A stretch of DNA of 6,202 nucleotides from positions 1-6,202 of the forward strand of contig JASHRR010001423.1 of the NCBI GenBank assembly GCA_030037185.1. The letters are read 5' to 3'. The notes below the pieces were generated by a model. It was not told where the DNA came from. It saw only the letters and a program-made list of their open reading frames with translations, and made no database searches. This stretch comes from Xanthobacteraceae bacterium (lineage in GTDB: Bacteria > Pseudomonadota > Alphaproteobacteria > Rhizobiales > Xanthobacteraceae). A program made the position numbers and the translations under genes. Below are positions 1-4,997 of this stretch, piece by piece. Within the stretch, counting starts at the first letter, position 1; each line of letters begins with the position of its first letter.

Positions 1-74
1 GCACGAAGCTGCTGCTCACCCCGGAGCTAAACGACCAACGCAGCGCGACCGTACTGTATGTGTTCGGTCTGTGA
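1..74 (+). CDS. C-terminal end of a gene entering from the left, unidentified
   Basis: Reading from base 3, the frame is open for 23 codons and stops at TGA 72-74. The last residues are TPELNDQRSATVLYVFGL. The alternating hydrophobic/polar ending SATVLYVFGL would suit the last strand of a beta-sheet or outer-membrane barrel, but too little is visible to name a family. No other frame here looks more coding-like, and the following 489 bases contain no convincing gene, which fits a true gene end. The frame and stop are seen directly; that this is a real gene end, and the barrel idea, are inferences. Confidence 0.5.
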   Translation, partial: TKLLLTPELNDQRSATVLYVFGL

Positions 75-563
75 GCAGAAGGTCGGCTAGATCCGCCCCC
101 GCCCGCTGCACCCGCCGCGGCGGGCGGCTGCCCTCCGCCTGCATGCGGGCAATCGCATGTGGGCGCCGCCCCTTTCACGGGGCGCGGGAGACCGGCACAT
201 CGCCGGCACCTGGGGCGTGCACCTGACGAAAACCGGCATGGGCAAAGGCGCATGCGAGCCGGGCGAGCCGATCGGCGCGGCGATGGGCGCCGTTGGGGAC
301 GCGAGTCGTGGGAAGCATTCGGAGGCTTTTCCCCACAATCCCGTGTACAACCGAGGCAAGGCAAGGTTTTTGGCGCCATAGTTATGCCGTATTGCACTCT
401 CTACCGTAGTAATCGTAGTAAATTTGATTCGTTTAATGTGCGCTGGGTTACGCTGATCGGCTGGGATTATTGAATCACGATAGCGGATGCGCTTTTGTAG
501 GACTGCCGTCAGATCGGGATGCTGCACGATGATATCGGCAGTCAAAACGACGGGGTGACAAAA
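75..563. other. intergenic stretch with short repeats, no supported gene
   Basis: No frame on either strand here looks like a convincing protein. The left part (about 90-320) is very GC-rich and holds a perfect 14-base palindrome, CCCGCCGCGGCGGG, at 111-124. It lies about 40 bases after the upstream stop codon and could be part of a transcript end, although no T-run follows. From about 360 the composition becomes more AT-rich, as expected approaching a promoter, and a 9-base direct repeat (CGTAGTAAT then CGTAGTAAA) occupies 405-422. This right part probably contains the promoter of the gene at 564. I could not pick a confident -35/-10 pair. Confidence 0.4.
405..422. repeat. tandem 9-base direct repeat, possible regulator site
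   Basis: CGTAGTAAT at 405-413 is followed immediately by CGTAGTAAA at 414-422, so eight of nine bases match. It sits about 140 bases before the start of the 564-893 gene in the locally AT-rich part of the intergenic region. A direct repeat with a spacing near one helical turn could be a protein binding site, but chance is also possible. Confidence 0.3.
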
Positions 564-893
564 ATGAGTAACGTCGATTGGCAAAATGGAGCGTCCGAAC
601 GTGGCCGGGCCTTATTGCCAGATTCCTACAAACCGAAAGCCCTGCGCCTCGCGCCTGCCGACGATGCGGCGCCCCCACAGGCGCAGCGGCCAGTCGTTGA
701 TTTGCGCAAGCTTGAGGAAGAACTCGGTCGCCGGCGCCTCGACGAAATCGCGGATGTCGTGCGAGCCCTGACCTACGGCGAAATGATGGAACTCGCCGCT
801 TCCATGTGGAATGTCAGGCCGGATGGCGCCAATCTGACCGAGCACAACCTGCCGGCCGTCCTTTACCGCTGGTCGACATCGCGCCAGTCCTGA
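564..893 (+). CDS. conserved-looking hypothetical protein, 109 aa
   Basis: Function unknown. The frame is open further upstream (possible ATG at 519), but I chose ATG 564 because the 15 residues before it look non-coding. No strong ribosome binding site precedes either start; the best is a weak purine patch (CGGGGTG) near 551-557. The N-terminal 45 residues are polar and proline/alanine-rich (around PADDAAPPQAQRP, 31-43) and probably disordered. Residues 45-102 are predicted helical: VDLRKLEEELGRRRLDEIAD is strongly charged and amphipathic and may form a short coiled coil, followed by the compact segment ALTYGEMMELAASMW and then NLPAVLYRWS. There is no signal peptide or membrane segment, so it is likely cytoplasmic. 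From memory, short proteins with an EMMELA-x2-W core and a C-terminal NLPA-x-L-x-RW occur as hypothetical proteins in Bradyrhizobium relatives; this was not checked. It converges with the gene at 968-1351. Confidence 0.8.
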   Translation: MSNVDWQNGASERGRALLPDSYKPKALRLAPADDAAPPQAQRPVVDLRKLEEELGRRRLDEIADVVRALTYGEMMELAASMWNVRPDGANLTEHNLPAVLYRWSTSRQS

Positions 894-915
894 ACCGGCG
901 GTGTGGCGGTGGGTG

Positions 916-934
916 CGGGTGGCCGCCCCACCCG
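916..934. terminator. GC-rich hairpin between convergent genes, possible terminator
   Basis: CGGGTGG (916-922) and CCACCCG (928-934) are perfect 7-base arms around a CCGCC loop. The hairpin lies 22 bases after the stop of the plus-strand gene (893) and 33 bases after the stop of the minus-strand gene (968), where a shared terminator would be expected. No T-run follows on either strand, so it may act weakly, serve as a 3'-end protecting stem, or be incidental. Confidence 0.35.
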
Positions 935-967
935 GTCGCAGGCTGTCGATGCGAGCGCCGAGCCGAT

Positions 968-1351
968 TCAATTGAGCGCCCTCGGGTGCCGTCGTAACGA
1001 GCGCGCGAGGGCGTTGTCGATCGCGGCAGGAAAATGGCGAACAACGCGATCAACAAATCCGTGTTCGAGGCTGCCGGCGGGCCGGTTGTTTTTGCGCAAT
1101 TTGATTGCGATGAATATCAGGACGCATTCAATAAAGACATGCTGCCCGGTGGTCCAGGCATGCCAGATGGCCTCGTCGGCATAGCTCTGGCCTCGCGAAT
1201 AGTCGGCATCGCGGCTGCCGCCTGGCTCGACCGCCCAGAAGTCGATCCATGTCACAATGGATGGATTGTCTTCCTGACAGGTGAAGGCGCAAAAGGTTGG
1301 AAGCTTGTCAAGGCGATCGATGACGAGCGTGTCGGGACATTCAGTGGTCAT
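968..1351 (-). CDS. conserved-looking hypothetical protein, 127 aa
   Basis: Function unknown. The protein starts MTTECPDTLVIDRLDKLPTF and runs to LRRHPRALN. There is no signal peptide. A hydrophobic stretch at residues 71-84 (HVFIECVLIFIAIKL) is short and reads more like a buried helix than a membrane span. The core from about 51 to 106 (YSRGQSYADEAIWHAWTTGQ, then the hydrophobic helix, then GSLEHGFVDRVVRHFP) looks well ordered. The C-terminus is basic. The start ATG at 1351 has AGAGG about ten bases upstream on the minus strand. The plus strand is also open over most of this span (1034-1357). I prefer the minus strand because its codons end in C or G more often, it has the better start context, and I recall similar rhizobial hypothetical proteins. 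That recollection was not checked. Confidence 0.7.
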   Translation of the reverse strand: MTTECPDTLVIDRLDKLPTFCAFTCQEDNPSIVTWIDFWAVEPGGSRDADYSRGQSYADEAIWHAWTTGQHVFIECVLIFIAIKLRKNNRPAGSLEHGFVDRVVRHFPAAIDNALARSLRRHPRALN

Positions 1352-1353
1352 GG

Positions 1354-1626
1354 TTAATGACCTCTGCGTGCAAGGCCGCGCCGCGCATCAGGGCACAGGA
1401 CGGCGGGGCAATAGACCGGGGCCCCCAAAAGCAGGATAATGACTCGGACCATCTGCAAAGGCGTTCCAAACCAATATCCTACGATCTGATCGTTACGAAT
1501 TCGTTGTGGAGCGCGTGCTCGGGACGGCATCCTCGCTAGCGCGAAATGCGGGTGCTCTCGAAATGCCTGCGGCACTCCGATCCGGTCCTCGCCGTATGTG
1601 ATTTCTGGCGAACTTGCCGCCTCCAC
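1354..1626 (-). CDS. doubtful ORF just upstream of the 968-1351 gene
   Basis: This frame stops (TAA) two bases before the ATG of the next minus-strand gene, the spacing of translationally coupled genes. The full frame gives 90 residues; an internal ATG at 1452 would give 32 residues beginning MVRVIILLLGAPVYCPAVLC, a hydrophobic, signal-like or single-helix peptide. The N-terminal half of the long form is arginine/proline-rich and unconvincing, the ribosome binding site is weak for both starts, and the share of codons ending in G or C is only about 63 percent. It could be a small membrane peptide co-transcribed with 968-1351, or simply the 5' leader of that gene. I recognise no family. Confidence 0.25.
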   Translation of the reverse strand: MEAASSPEITYGEDRIGVPQAFREHPHFALARMPSRARAPQRIRNDQIVGYWFGTPLQMVRVIILLLGAPVYCPAVLCPDARRGLARRGH

Positions 1627-1650
1627 GAATCCAGGTTACGACGATGACCC

Positions 1651-2007
1651 ATGATCGCCGTTATCTTCGAGGTCTGGCCGAGCAACGGACGCAAGGCCGA
1701 CTATCTGGACCACGCCGAGCGCCTTCGTGGCGAACTCGGGCAGATGGAGGGATTTATCTCGGTCGAACGATTCCAGAGCCTGACCGAGCCGAATAAGCTG
1801 CTGTCATTATCGTTCTGGCGCGACGAGGCCGCCGTCGCACGGTGGCGCCGGAACGCTGAACATCGGGCGACACAATCAGCGGGACGTAGAGGAATCTTTA
1901 GCGACTATCGCTTGCGCGTTGCCGGGGTCATCCGCGACTATGGAATGGTACAAAGGCGCGAGCAGGCGCCCGAGGATAGCCGGCTCGCTCATGATGCGGT
2001 AACATAA
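1651..2007 (+). CDS. antibiotic biosynthesis monooxygenase-like (ABM) domain protein, 118 aa
   Basis: Residues 1-98 fit the ABM-type ferredoxin-like (dimeric alpha-beta barrel) fold: strand MIAVIFEVWP at 1-10, helix at about 16-30 (ADYLDHAERLRGELG), GFISVERFQSL at 34-44, the strand KLLSLSFWRD at 49-58, helix AAVARWRRNAEHR at 60-72, and a last strand YRLRVAGVI at 86-94. The GF-x-S-x-E-x-F and SFW-x(2)EAA-x-A-x-W patterns are typical of the family. Members are small cytoplasmic dimers; some are cofactor-independent oxygenases or heme-degrading enzymes and many have no known substrate, so the reaction cannot be stated. Residues 99-118 are a charged tail beyond the usual domain. ATG 1651 is chosen because the family begins directly at this strand; only a weak AGG lies upstream. 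It stands alone, 216 bases ahead of the outer-membrane protein gene. Confidence 0.85.
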   Translation: MIAVIFEVWPSNGRKADYLDHAERLRGELGQMEGFISVERFQSLTEPNKLLSLSFWRDEAAVARWRRNAEHRATQSAGRRGIFSDYRLRVAGVIRDYGMVQRREQAPEDSRLAHDAVT

Positions 2008-2212
2008 TGATGCTGGCAATATGAAGGTGCGGCCGGGCGGTATCCGTGGTAGAAGGCGTTCGCTACTGTTCAAAGAGAAACAGGGGGAGGTTGCCTCGAA
2101 GAGAGCCAAGCCAGGTGTAAGGCCGAATCATTGAAGGATCGGTCGTGACGGCGGCAGGTGTGGCCAAATTACAACCTTTGCCGCTTTTTTGCATGCTATG
2201 ATGCCGAGGTTC

Positions 2213-2217
2213 GGAGG
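2213..2217 (+). promoter_or_regulatory. ribosome binding site fixing the start at 2224
   Basis: GGAGG at 2213-2217 lies six bases before ATG 2224. The frame is open further upstream to GTG 2158, but those 22 residues (MWPNYNLCRFF...) would precede an otherwise ideal signal peptide. The Shine-Dalgarno sequence therefore selects 2224 as the true start. Confidence 0.85.
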
Positions 2218-2223
2218 ACACCG

Positions 2224-2862
2224 ATGAGAAGGCTGGGGATTGCATCAATTGCGATCGCTTCGCTGACCAACGCGGTCGCCGCGGCCGACCTCGGCGTAAA
2301 CGCGCCCCCTGCGACGGCGGTGTTGCCGTTCACCTGGAGCGGCCCCTATGCGGGCGCCTACGGGGCCTATGGCTGGACGACATCAGGAGGTCTTGACGCC
2401 AGAGGCGGGTTTGGCGGGGGCCAGATCGGGTATAATATGCAGACCGGCATGATTGTCCTCGGCATCGAGGGAGATATCGCCGGAGGCGACATCTCACAGA
2501 CCGTTAATGGCAATGGGTTCGGCATCCCGTTTACGACGGCGTTTACCACTGACACGCTGGCCTCACTGCGCGGCCGCGCTGGCCTCGCCTACAATAGCTG
2601 GCTGTTCTACGGGACGGTCGGCGGCGGCTGGGCGCACGACAATATTTCCGGGAACCTCGGCGGCGTGCCGTTCTCGAACGAAGGCTGGTTGTCAGGGTGG
2701 ACTGCTGGCGCAGGCGTCGAGTGGAGTTTTGCCCCGAACTGGAGCACGAAATTCGAGTTTCTACATTACGGGCTTGGCACACCGAACACCTTCGGCACGG
2801 TGCCGTCGGGCAAAGTTGATATTGGCACGCTTAAAATCGGGATCAACTATTTATTCCGGTAA
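2224..2862 (+). CDS. outer-membrane beta-barrel protein, Omp31/OmpA-like, 212 aa
   Basis: A signal peptide (MRRLGIASIAIASLTNAVAA, 1-20) ends in an A-x-A type cleavage site before ADLG, so the protein is Sec-exported. After a short linker, FTWSGPYAGAYGAYGW (36-51) is the family's first strand. Other landmarks are GGGQIGYN (64-71), the strand VLGIEGDIAGGDIS (78-91), LRGRAGLAY (115-123), WLFYGTVGGGWA (126-137), WTAGAGVEWSFAPNWSTKFEFLHYGLG (159-185) and the closing strand TLKIGINYLFR. This order matches the eight-stranded barrel family of small rhizobial/Brucella Omp31-like porins (OMP_b-brl type), and the length is near the family norm of about 210-250. The usual terminal phenylalanine is followed by one extra arginine, a mild oddity. 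The role is probably envelope structure or passive permeation, with no substrate predictable. It appears monocistronic, with its own ribosome binding site and a terminator at 2906-2933. Confidence 0.93.
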   Translation: MRRLGIASIAIASLTNAVAAADLGVNAPPATAVLPFTWSGPYAGAYGAYGWTTSGGLDARGGFGGGQIGYNMQTGMIVLGIEGDIAGGDISQTVNGNGFGIPFTTAFTTDTLASLRGRAGLAYNSWLFYGTVGGGWAHDNISGNLGGVPFSNEGWLSGWTAGAGVEWSFAPNWSTKFEFLHYGLGTPNTFGTVPSGKVDIGTLKIGINYLFR

Positions 2863-2905
2863 TCGCCCTCTCCTCCCCGCCGTATGCGTCGCGCGTGAGG
2901 GGCAT

Positions 2906-2933
2906 AAAAAGGGCGGCGTTCGGTCGCCTTTTT
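2906..2933 (+). terminator. intrinsic terminator of the outer-membrane protein gene
   Basis: GGCGGC (2912-2917) pairs with GTCGCC (2923-2928), with one G-U pair, around a GTTCG loop, followed by TTTTT at 2929-2933. An AAAAA run at 2906-2910 can extend the stem and also gives a T-run on the minus strand, so it may stop transcription from both sides. It lies 44 bases past the stop codon at 2862. Confidence 0.8.
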
Positions 2934-3053
2934 ACTTATGCGGTTGGCCCGCGTGACACGGCTTTTATCGAGATAGCGATTTTCATGTTCCGACGATATG
3001 CTGTGGGATAAAGCGTTGGTCTAACCCTAGGGTACGCGCGATCCTTGGTGCAC

Positions 3054-3066
3054 GGGGTCGCTCCCC
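3054..3066. repeat. first copy of a 13-base hairpin repeat
   Basis: GGGGTCGCTCCCC folds with 4-base arms and a TCGCT loop. The identical 13 bases recur at 3111-3123, 57 bases further on. Confidence 0.5.
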
Positions 3067-3106
3067 AATGTGCGATCAAGTAGCCCGCCCATTGTTAGGC
3101 CGAGGG

Positions 3107-3127
3107 GCCGGGGGTCGCTCCCCCGGC
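3107..3127 (-). terminator. second hairpin copy, longer stem; possible terminator of the small membrane protein gene
   Basis: GCCGGGGG (3107-3114) and CCCCCGGC (3120-3127) are perfect 8-base arms around TCGCT, giving a very stable stem. Its centre is the same 13 bases as at 3054-3066. It lies about 230 bases after the stop of the leftward gene at 3357-3533, so it could end that transcript. There is no proper T-run on either strand, which would make it a non-canonical terminator. Confidence 0.35.
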
Positions 3128-3356
3128 TTCCTTATCGCGCCGAGGCATGCAAAAGCCGAGGTCAGCAACGGTTTTTTCCAACCCATTACAGCTTCTGACC
3201 AATTTGCAGACCGGCGTTGGGTCGTATTCCGCAGACTGTGACCGCTGCTCCGCTGGAATGAAGGGGACCTCAATCGACGGGCTTGCCGATCCCGTAGCGG
3301 CCCCTCTTCCCGACACGTCGGCCGATCGTTTTCGCAGGCGGCAAGGGCGGCTCGCG

Positions 3357-3533
3357 TCAGGGAGATGATTCGGTGCGAGAACGACGTCTGATGGGCGCGG
3401 ATGATCGACAAACCAGCACCAGGGCGATGGCGGCAACCATGCACAGCCCCGCTCCCGCGGCCGCCCACGACACCCCGATGTACCCCAGCGCAACAATAAG
3501 CGCGAGGCCCGCACACACGTGAAAGGCTCTCAT
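3357..3533 (-). CDS. small two-helix membrane protein, 58 aa
   Basis: The protein begins MRAFHVCAGLALIVALGYIG. It has two hydrophobic stretches, about residues 8-23 and 26-42 (through AGAGLCMVAAIALVLVC), separated by a tight small-residue turn, followed by a strongly basic tail with RRRSR. This is a helical hairpin for the inner membrane with the positive tail predicted in the cytoplasm. The start ATG at 3533 has a good Shine-Dalgarno GGAGAG seven bases upstream (plus-strand 3541-3546). Codons in the hydrophobic core mostly end in G or C. At under 60 residues it is easily missed in automatic annotation. Function is unknown and no partner gene is adjacent. The first helix with its central cysteine could alternatively be read as a signal peptide, but there is no good cleavage site. 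Confidence 0.7.
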   Translation of the reverse strand: MRAFHVCAGLALIVALGYIGVSWAAAGAGLCMVAAIALVLVCRSSAPIRRRSRTESSP

Positions 3534-3893
3534 CGGCCAACTCTCCGAAGAGACGCCGCATCAATCTCAAGTTTGATACTGTTTTTATGGCTTGTCCACA
3601 TGGGGAGACTAACTTCGCGCCTGGCGGGTGGAACATGTCGCGCGAGACTGATCTCGGCTTTTAAGGGAGTAACCGATCCGCCGGCTGAAGCCGGCGCACC
3701 CGCTAACCGGGCGGAGGCCGCAGCGGCCGCGTTTACTTACCTGCAACGCGACGGTACGCGCTCATCAACTTCGGAGTTGAGCTTCGCCTAGAGGTCACTC
3801 GGATCTCGAACTTCGATTAGATTATCGGCGTGTGGGGATGCCGAGTGCCAAGAAGTAGTTGACCTCCGAAGGGTCGTGCGAATTGCGGGCTAG

Positions 3894-4115
3894 ACAGGGC
3901 TAGAGCTAGAGCCAGGGGCAAGCAGCAGGTCCTGGCATCCCGCGCGAGACGTCGTCGGCAAGCCGCTGCAGGGCACGGCGTTCTGGACCGTCACAGAGGT
4001 CCCTCTCGGCGAACTCCCTTTGACGGGACCTGATATAAAAAAGCCACCTTCTGGTGGAGGACGGGTGGGGTCGCAGGGGGGTGTCGAGGGAGTCAACGGT
4101 TACTCATTGCGCTAG
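3894..4115 (+). pseudogene. startless coding-like fragment, possible gene remnant
   Basis: The frame is open from 3894 to the TAG at 4113-4115 but has no ATG or GTG start near its beginning. Its middle part, about 3936-4020, reads DVVGKPLQGTAFWTVTEVPL and continues GELPLTGPD. There about four of every five codons end in G or C, unlike the flanks, which suggests once-coding DNA. After that it runs into the A-run and hairpin of the leftward terminator, giving a low-complexity glycine/proline tail that is unlikely to be protein. I recognise no family. Alternatives are a gene frameshifted upstream near 3920-3945, or chance. Confidence 0.3.
4037..4057 (-). terminator. leftward intrinsic terminator without an assigned gene
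   Basis: On the minus strand CCACC and GGTGG (plus 4053-4057 and 4044-4048) form a 5-base GC-rich stem with an AGAA loop, followed after one C by six T residues (plus-strand A-run 4037-4042). This is a compact canonical rho-independent terminator for transcription moving leftward. The nearest minus-strand frames upstream (between about 4100 and 4480) are weak, so the transcript it ends is unknown. Confidence 0.55.
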
Positions 4116-4153
4116 CGTGCGATAAGATGATCAAGGTGATTACGAGCAGAGGC

Positions 4154-4178
4154 GGTTATTAGTAACCAGACGCTGGTT
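4154..4178. other. two overlapping, mutually exclusive hairpins
   Basis: GGTTA (4154-4158) pairs with TAACC (4163-4167), while AACCAG (4164-4169) pairs with CTGGTT (4173-4178). Both stems need bases 4164-4167, so only one can form at a time in RNA. Each stem is short, and no leader peptide or coding gene follows closely. Confidence 0.3.
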
Positions 4179-4287
4179 CAGTAACAATACTGCTGGCAAT
4201 TTATCGCTGACTTGACGCATCGGATGTCCCTGTGCCCCTCTGCCGCAAGGTCCCAGCCATCGTCGGTGTACGGCGGCACGAGGCCTC

Positions 4288-4303
4288 GCTGCATCGATGC
4301 AGC
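4288..4303. repeat. perfect 16-base palindrome
   Basis: GCTGCATCGATGCAGC reads the same on both strands over all 16 bases. A palindrome without a loop is better suited to a dimeric protein binding site than to an RNA hairpin. A second symmetric element, CTTTCAG-GCA-CTGAAAG, lies 27 bases downstream at 4330-4346. Confidence 0.45.
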
Positions 4304-4329
4304 AGTAGTAGCCGTCAAAGGGATTTGAC

Positions 4330-4346
4330 CTTTCAGGCACTGAAAG
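4330..4346. repeat. 17-base inverted repeat, operator-like
   Basis: CTTTCAG (4330-4336) and CTGAAAG (4340-4346) are perfect 7-base arms around GCA. The tight 3-base spacing is typical of a helix-turn-helix dimer operator. A TTGACC sequence overlaps its left edge (4325-4330), as a -35 element might, but I see no good -10 at the right distance. Confidence 0.4.
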
Positions 4347-4599
4347 ACGAACCCTTCGCAATGCCGGCGATGGCTCTGGTTTATTGGTCCAACGCGGTCC
4401 TGTCCAAGCTTCTGGCAAGTGTTCCTATAGTTGATCGGAAAATGCGGGGGTAGCTGCTGTAAAAACAAGAGCGGCAATTAACGCGCGCATTAACCTCTTC
4501 CTTTACTGAACAGTAGTGTCAATACTTCGCCGAACCGCGCTCAGTCTTGACCCATTTGGGGTATAGCTTTGCGTTTATTCACATCAAAACGGGTACATC

Positions 4600-4767
4600 G
4601 TGAAAAATTTACCACCTTCCCTCGTGGCTGCATTGGGGGCCTTGTTAGTGGTCGCGCGAGCGCACGGGCCAACATGGCCGGGAGCCGCCCAATCTGTCTG
4701 CCCGCTCGATCCGATTGGGCACAGCCGCGGCGCAGCGCCGTGGGACGGATTGGTTCGCCATCCCTGA
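4600..4767 (+). CDS. possible small exported protein, 55 aa
   Basis: From GTG 4600 the frame reads MKNLPPSLVAALGALLVVAR and stops at TGA 4765-4767. The first 22 residues have the layout of a signal peptide: a lysine, a hydrophobic core LVAALGALLVVA, then small residues. The remainder is short and contains one cysteine (about residue 34, SVCPLDP). The start is preceded only by a weak GGG patch, no ATG is available in frame, and about two thirds of codons end in G or C. The region just upstream is AT-rich with a TTGACC at 4547-4552, which would fit a promoter. The opposite strand is also open (4541-4888), so the coding call is tentative. I do not recognise a family. Confidence 0.3.
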   Translation: MKNLPPSLVAALGALLVVARAHGPTWPGAAQSVCPLDPIGHSRGAAPWDGLVRHP

Positions 4768-4997
4768 CCATGCTTGAACATAGAGTGAACGAAATCAAGT
4801 GACCGTGATCGCAAGCCGCCGCAGCGAATGAGGCGCGGAGTTCATCGCCAAATAGCATGGACATTTGGTCACGTGCTGGTGGCTTCATGCTGCGCTACGC
4901 ACACCGCCCCTCGGCATGGCAAAGCGGTTTCGAACATAGGCGGATGAACCTTGACTGATTATGGTGGTTGCCGGCGGGAGCCCAACCAAAGATTCCC
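4768..4997. other. leader region of the lipoprotein gene, no gene seen
   Basis: The stretch contains only very short frames, such as a 33-codon one starting at ATG 4857 with no ribosome binding site. It presumably holds the promoter of the lipoprotein gene at 4998. A TTGACT sequence lies at 4951-4956, but no matching -10 box is clear. Confidence 0.35.

Larger units (their letters stand above)
2934..3356. other. intergenic stretch with hairpins, no supported gene
   Basis: No convincing gene on either strand. It contains a 10-base palindrome ACCCTAGGGT (3024-3033), two copies of the 13-base hairpin GGGGTCGCTCCCC, and moderately coding-like but startless or low-quality frames on both strands between 3147 and 3356. 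The leftward frame that ends at 3095 runs straight through the second hairpin, which argues that it is read-through of non-coding structure. The stretch lies downstream of two converging units, the outer-membrane protein gene and the small membrane protein at 3357-3533. Confidence 0.4.
3534..4599. other. gene-poor tract of about 1 kb with many inverted repeats
   Basis: No gene here is well supported. Overlapping weak frames exist on both strands, none with a good start and ribosome binding site. Perfect inverted repeats seen: CGCCGGC/GCCGGCG around TGAA (3679-3696); TCAACT/AGTTGA around TCGG (3765-3780); a leftward terminator (4037-4057); overlapping stems at 4154-4178; a 16-base palindrome (4288-4303); and CTTTCAG/CTGAAAG around GCA (4330-4346). 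Around 4495-4600 the sequence becomes AT-richer, as before a promoter. A coding-like fragment lies at 3894-4115. Confidence 0.4.

Noticed and set aside
157..381. 74-codon open frame on the plus strand with about three quarters of codons ending in G or C
   Set aside because: No ribosome binding site, glycine-rich without a fold-like pattern and no family recognised. Its GC-ending codons may simply reflect local GC content. It is the best of the weak frames in this gap.
87..584. 165-codon open frame on the minus strand
   Set aside because: Rich in proline, arginine and alanine with no recognisable core, and overlapping the start of the 564-893 gene; typical of a by-product of GC-rich DNA.
1034..1357. 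107-codon plus-strand frame antisense to the 968-1351 gene
   Set aside because: Judged the shadow because start context and codon endings favour the minus strand; kept as a finding because the choice is not certain.
2021..2134. 37-codon frame MKVRPGGIRG... between the ABM gene and the outer-membrane protein gene
   Set aside because: Very basic, no Shine-Dalgarno, no family; probably leader sequence of the outer-membrane protein gene.
2453..2956. 167-codon plus-strand frame inside and beyond the outer-membrane protein gene
   Set aside because: Out-of-frame reading of a clearly identified barrel protein; arginine/serine/cysteine-rich.
3076..3636. Two long minus-strand frames (186 and 139 codons) across the small membrane protein gene
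   Set aside because: They read through the stable hairpin at 3107-3127 and overlap a better-supported gene in another frame; low-complexity composition.
4178..4477. Minus-strand frames of 92-99 codons upstream of the leftward terminator
   Set aside because: Cysteine/proline-rich, no ribosome binding site and no recognisable family. Considered as the possible source of the terminated transcript, but not supported as protein.
4541..4888. 115-codon minus-strand frame
   Set aside because: Only about 55 percent of codons end in G or C, weak start, no family; competes with an equally tentative plus-strand frame at 4600-4767.
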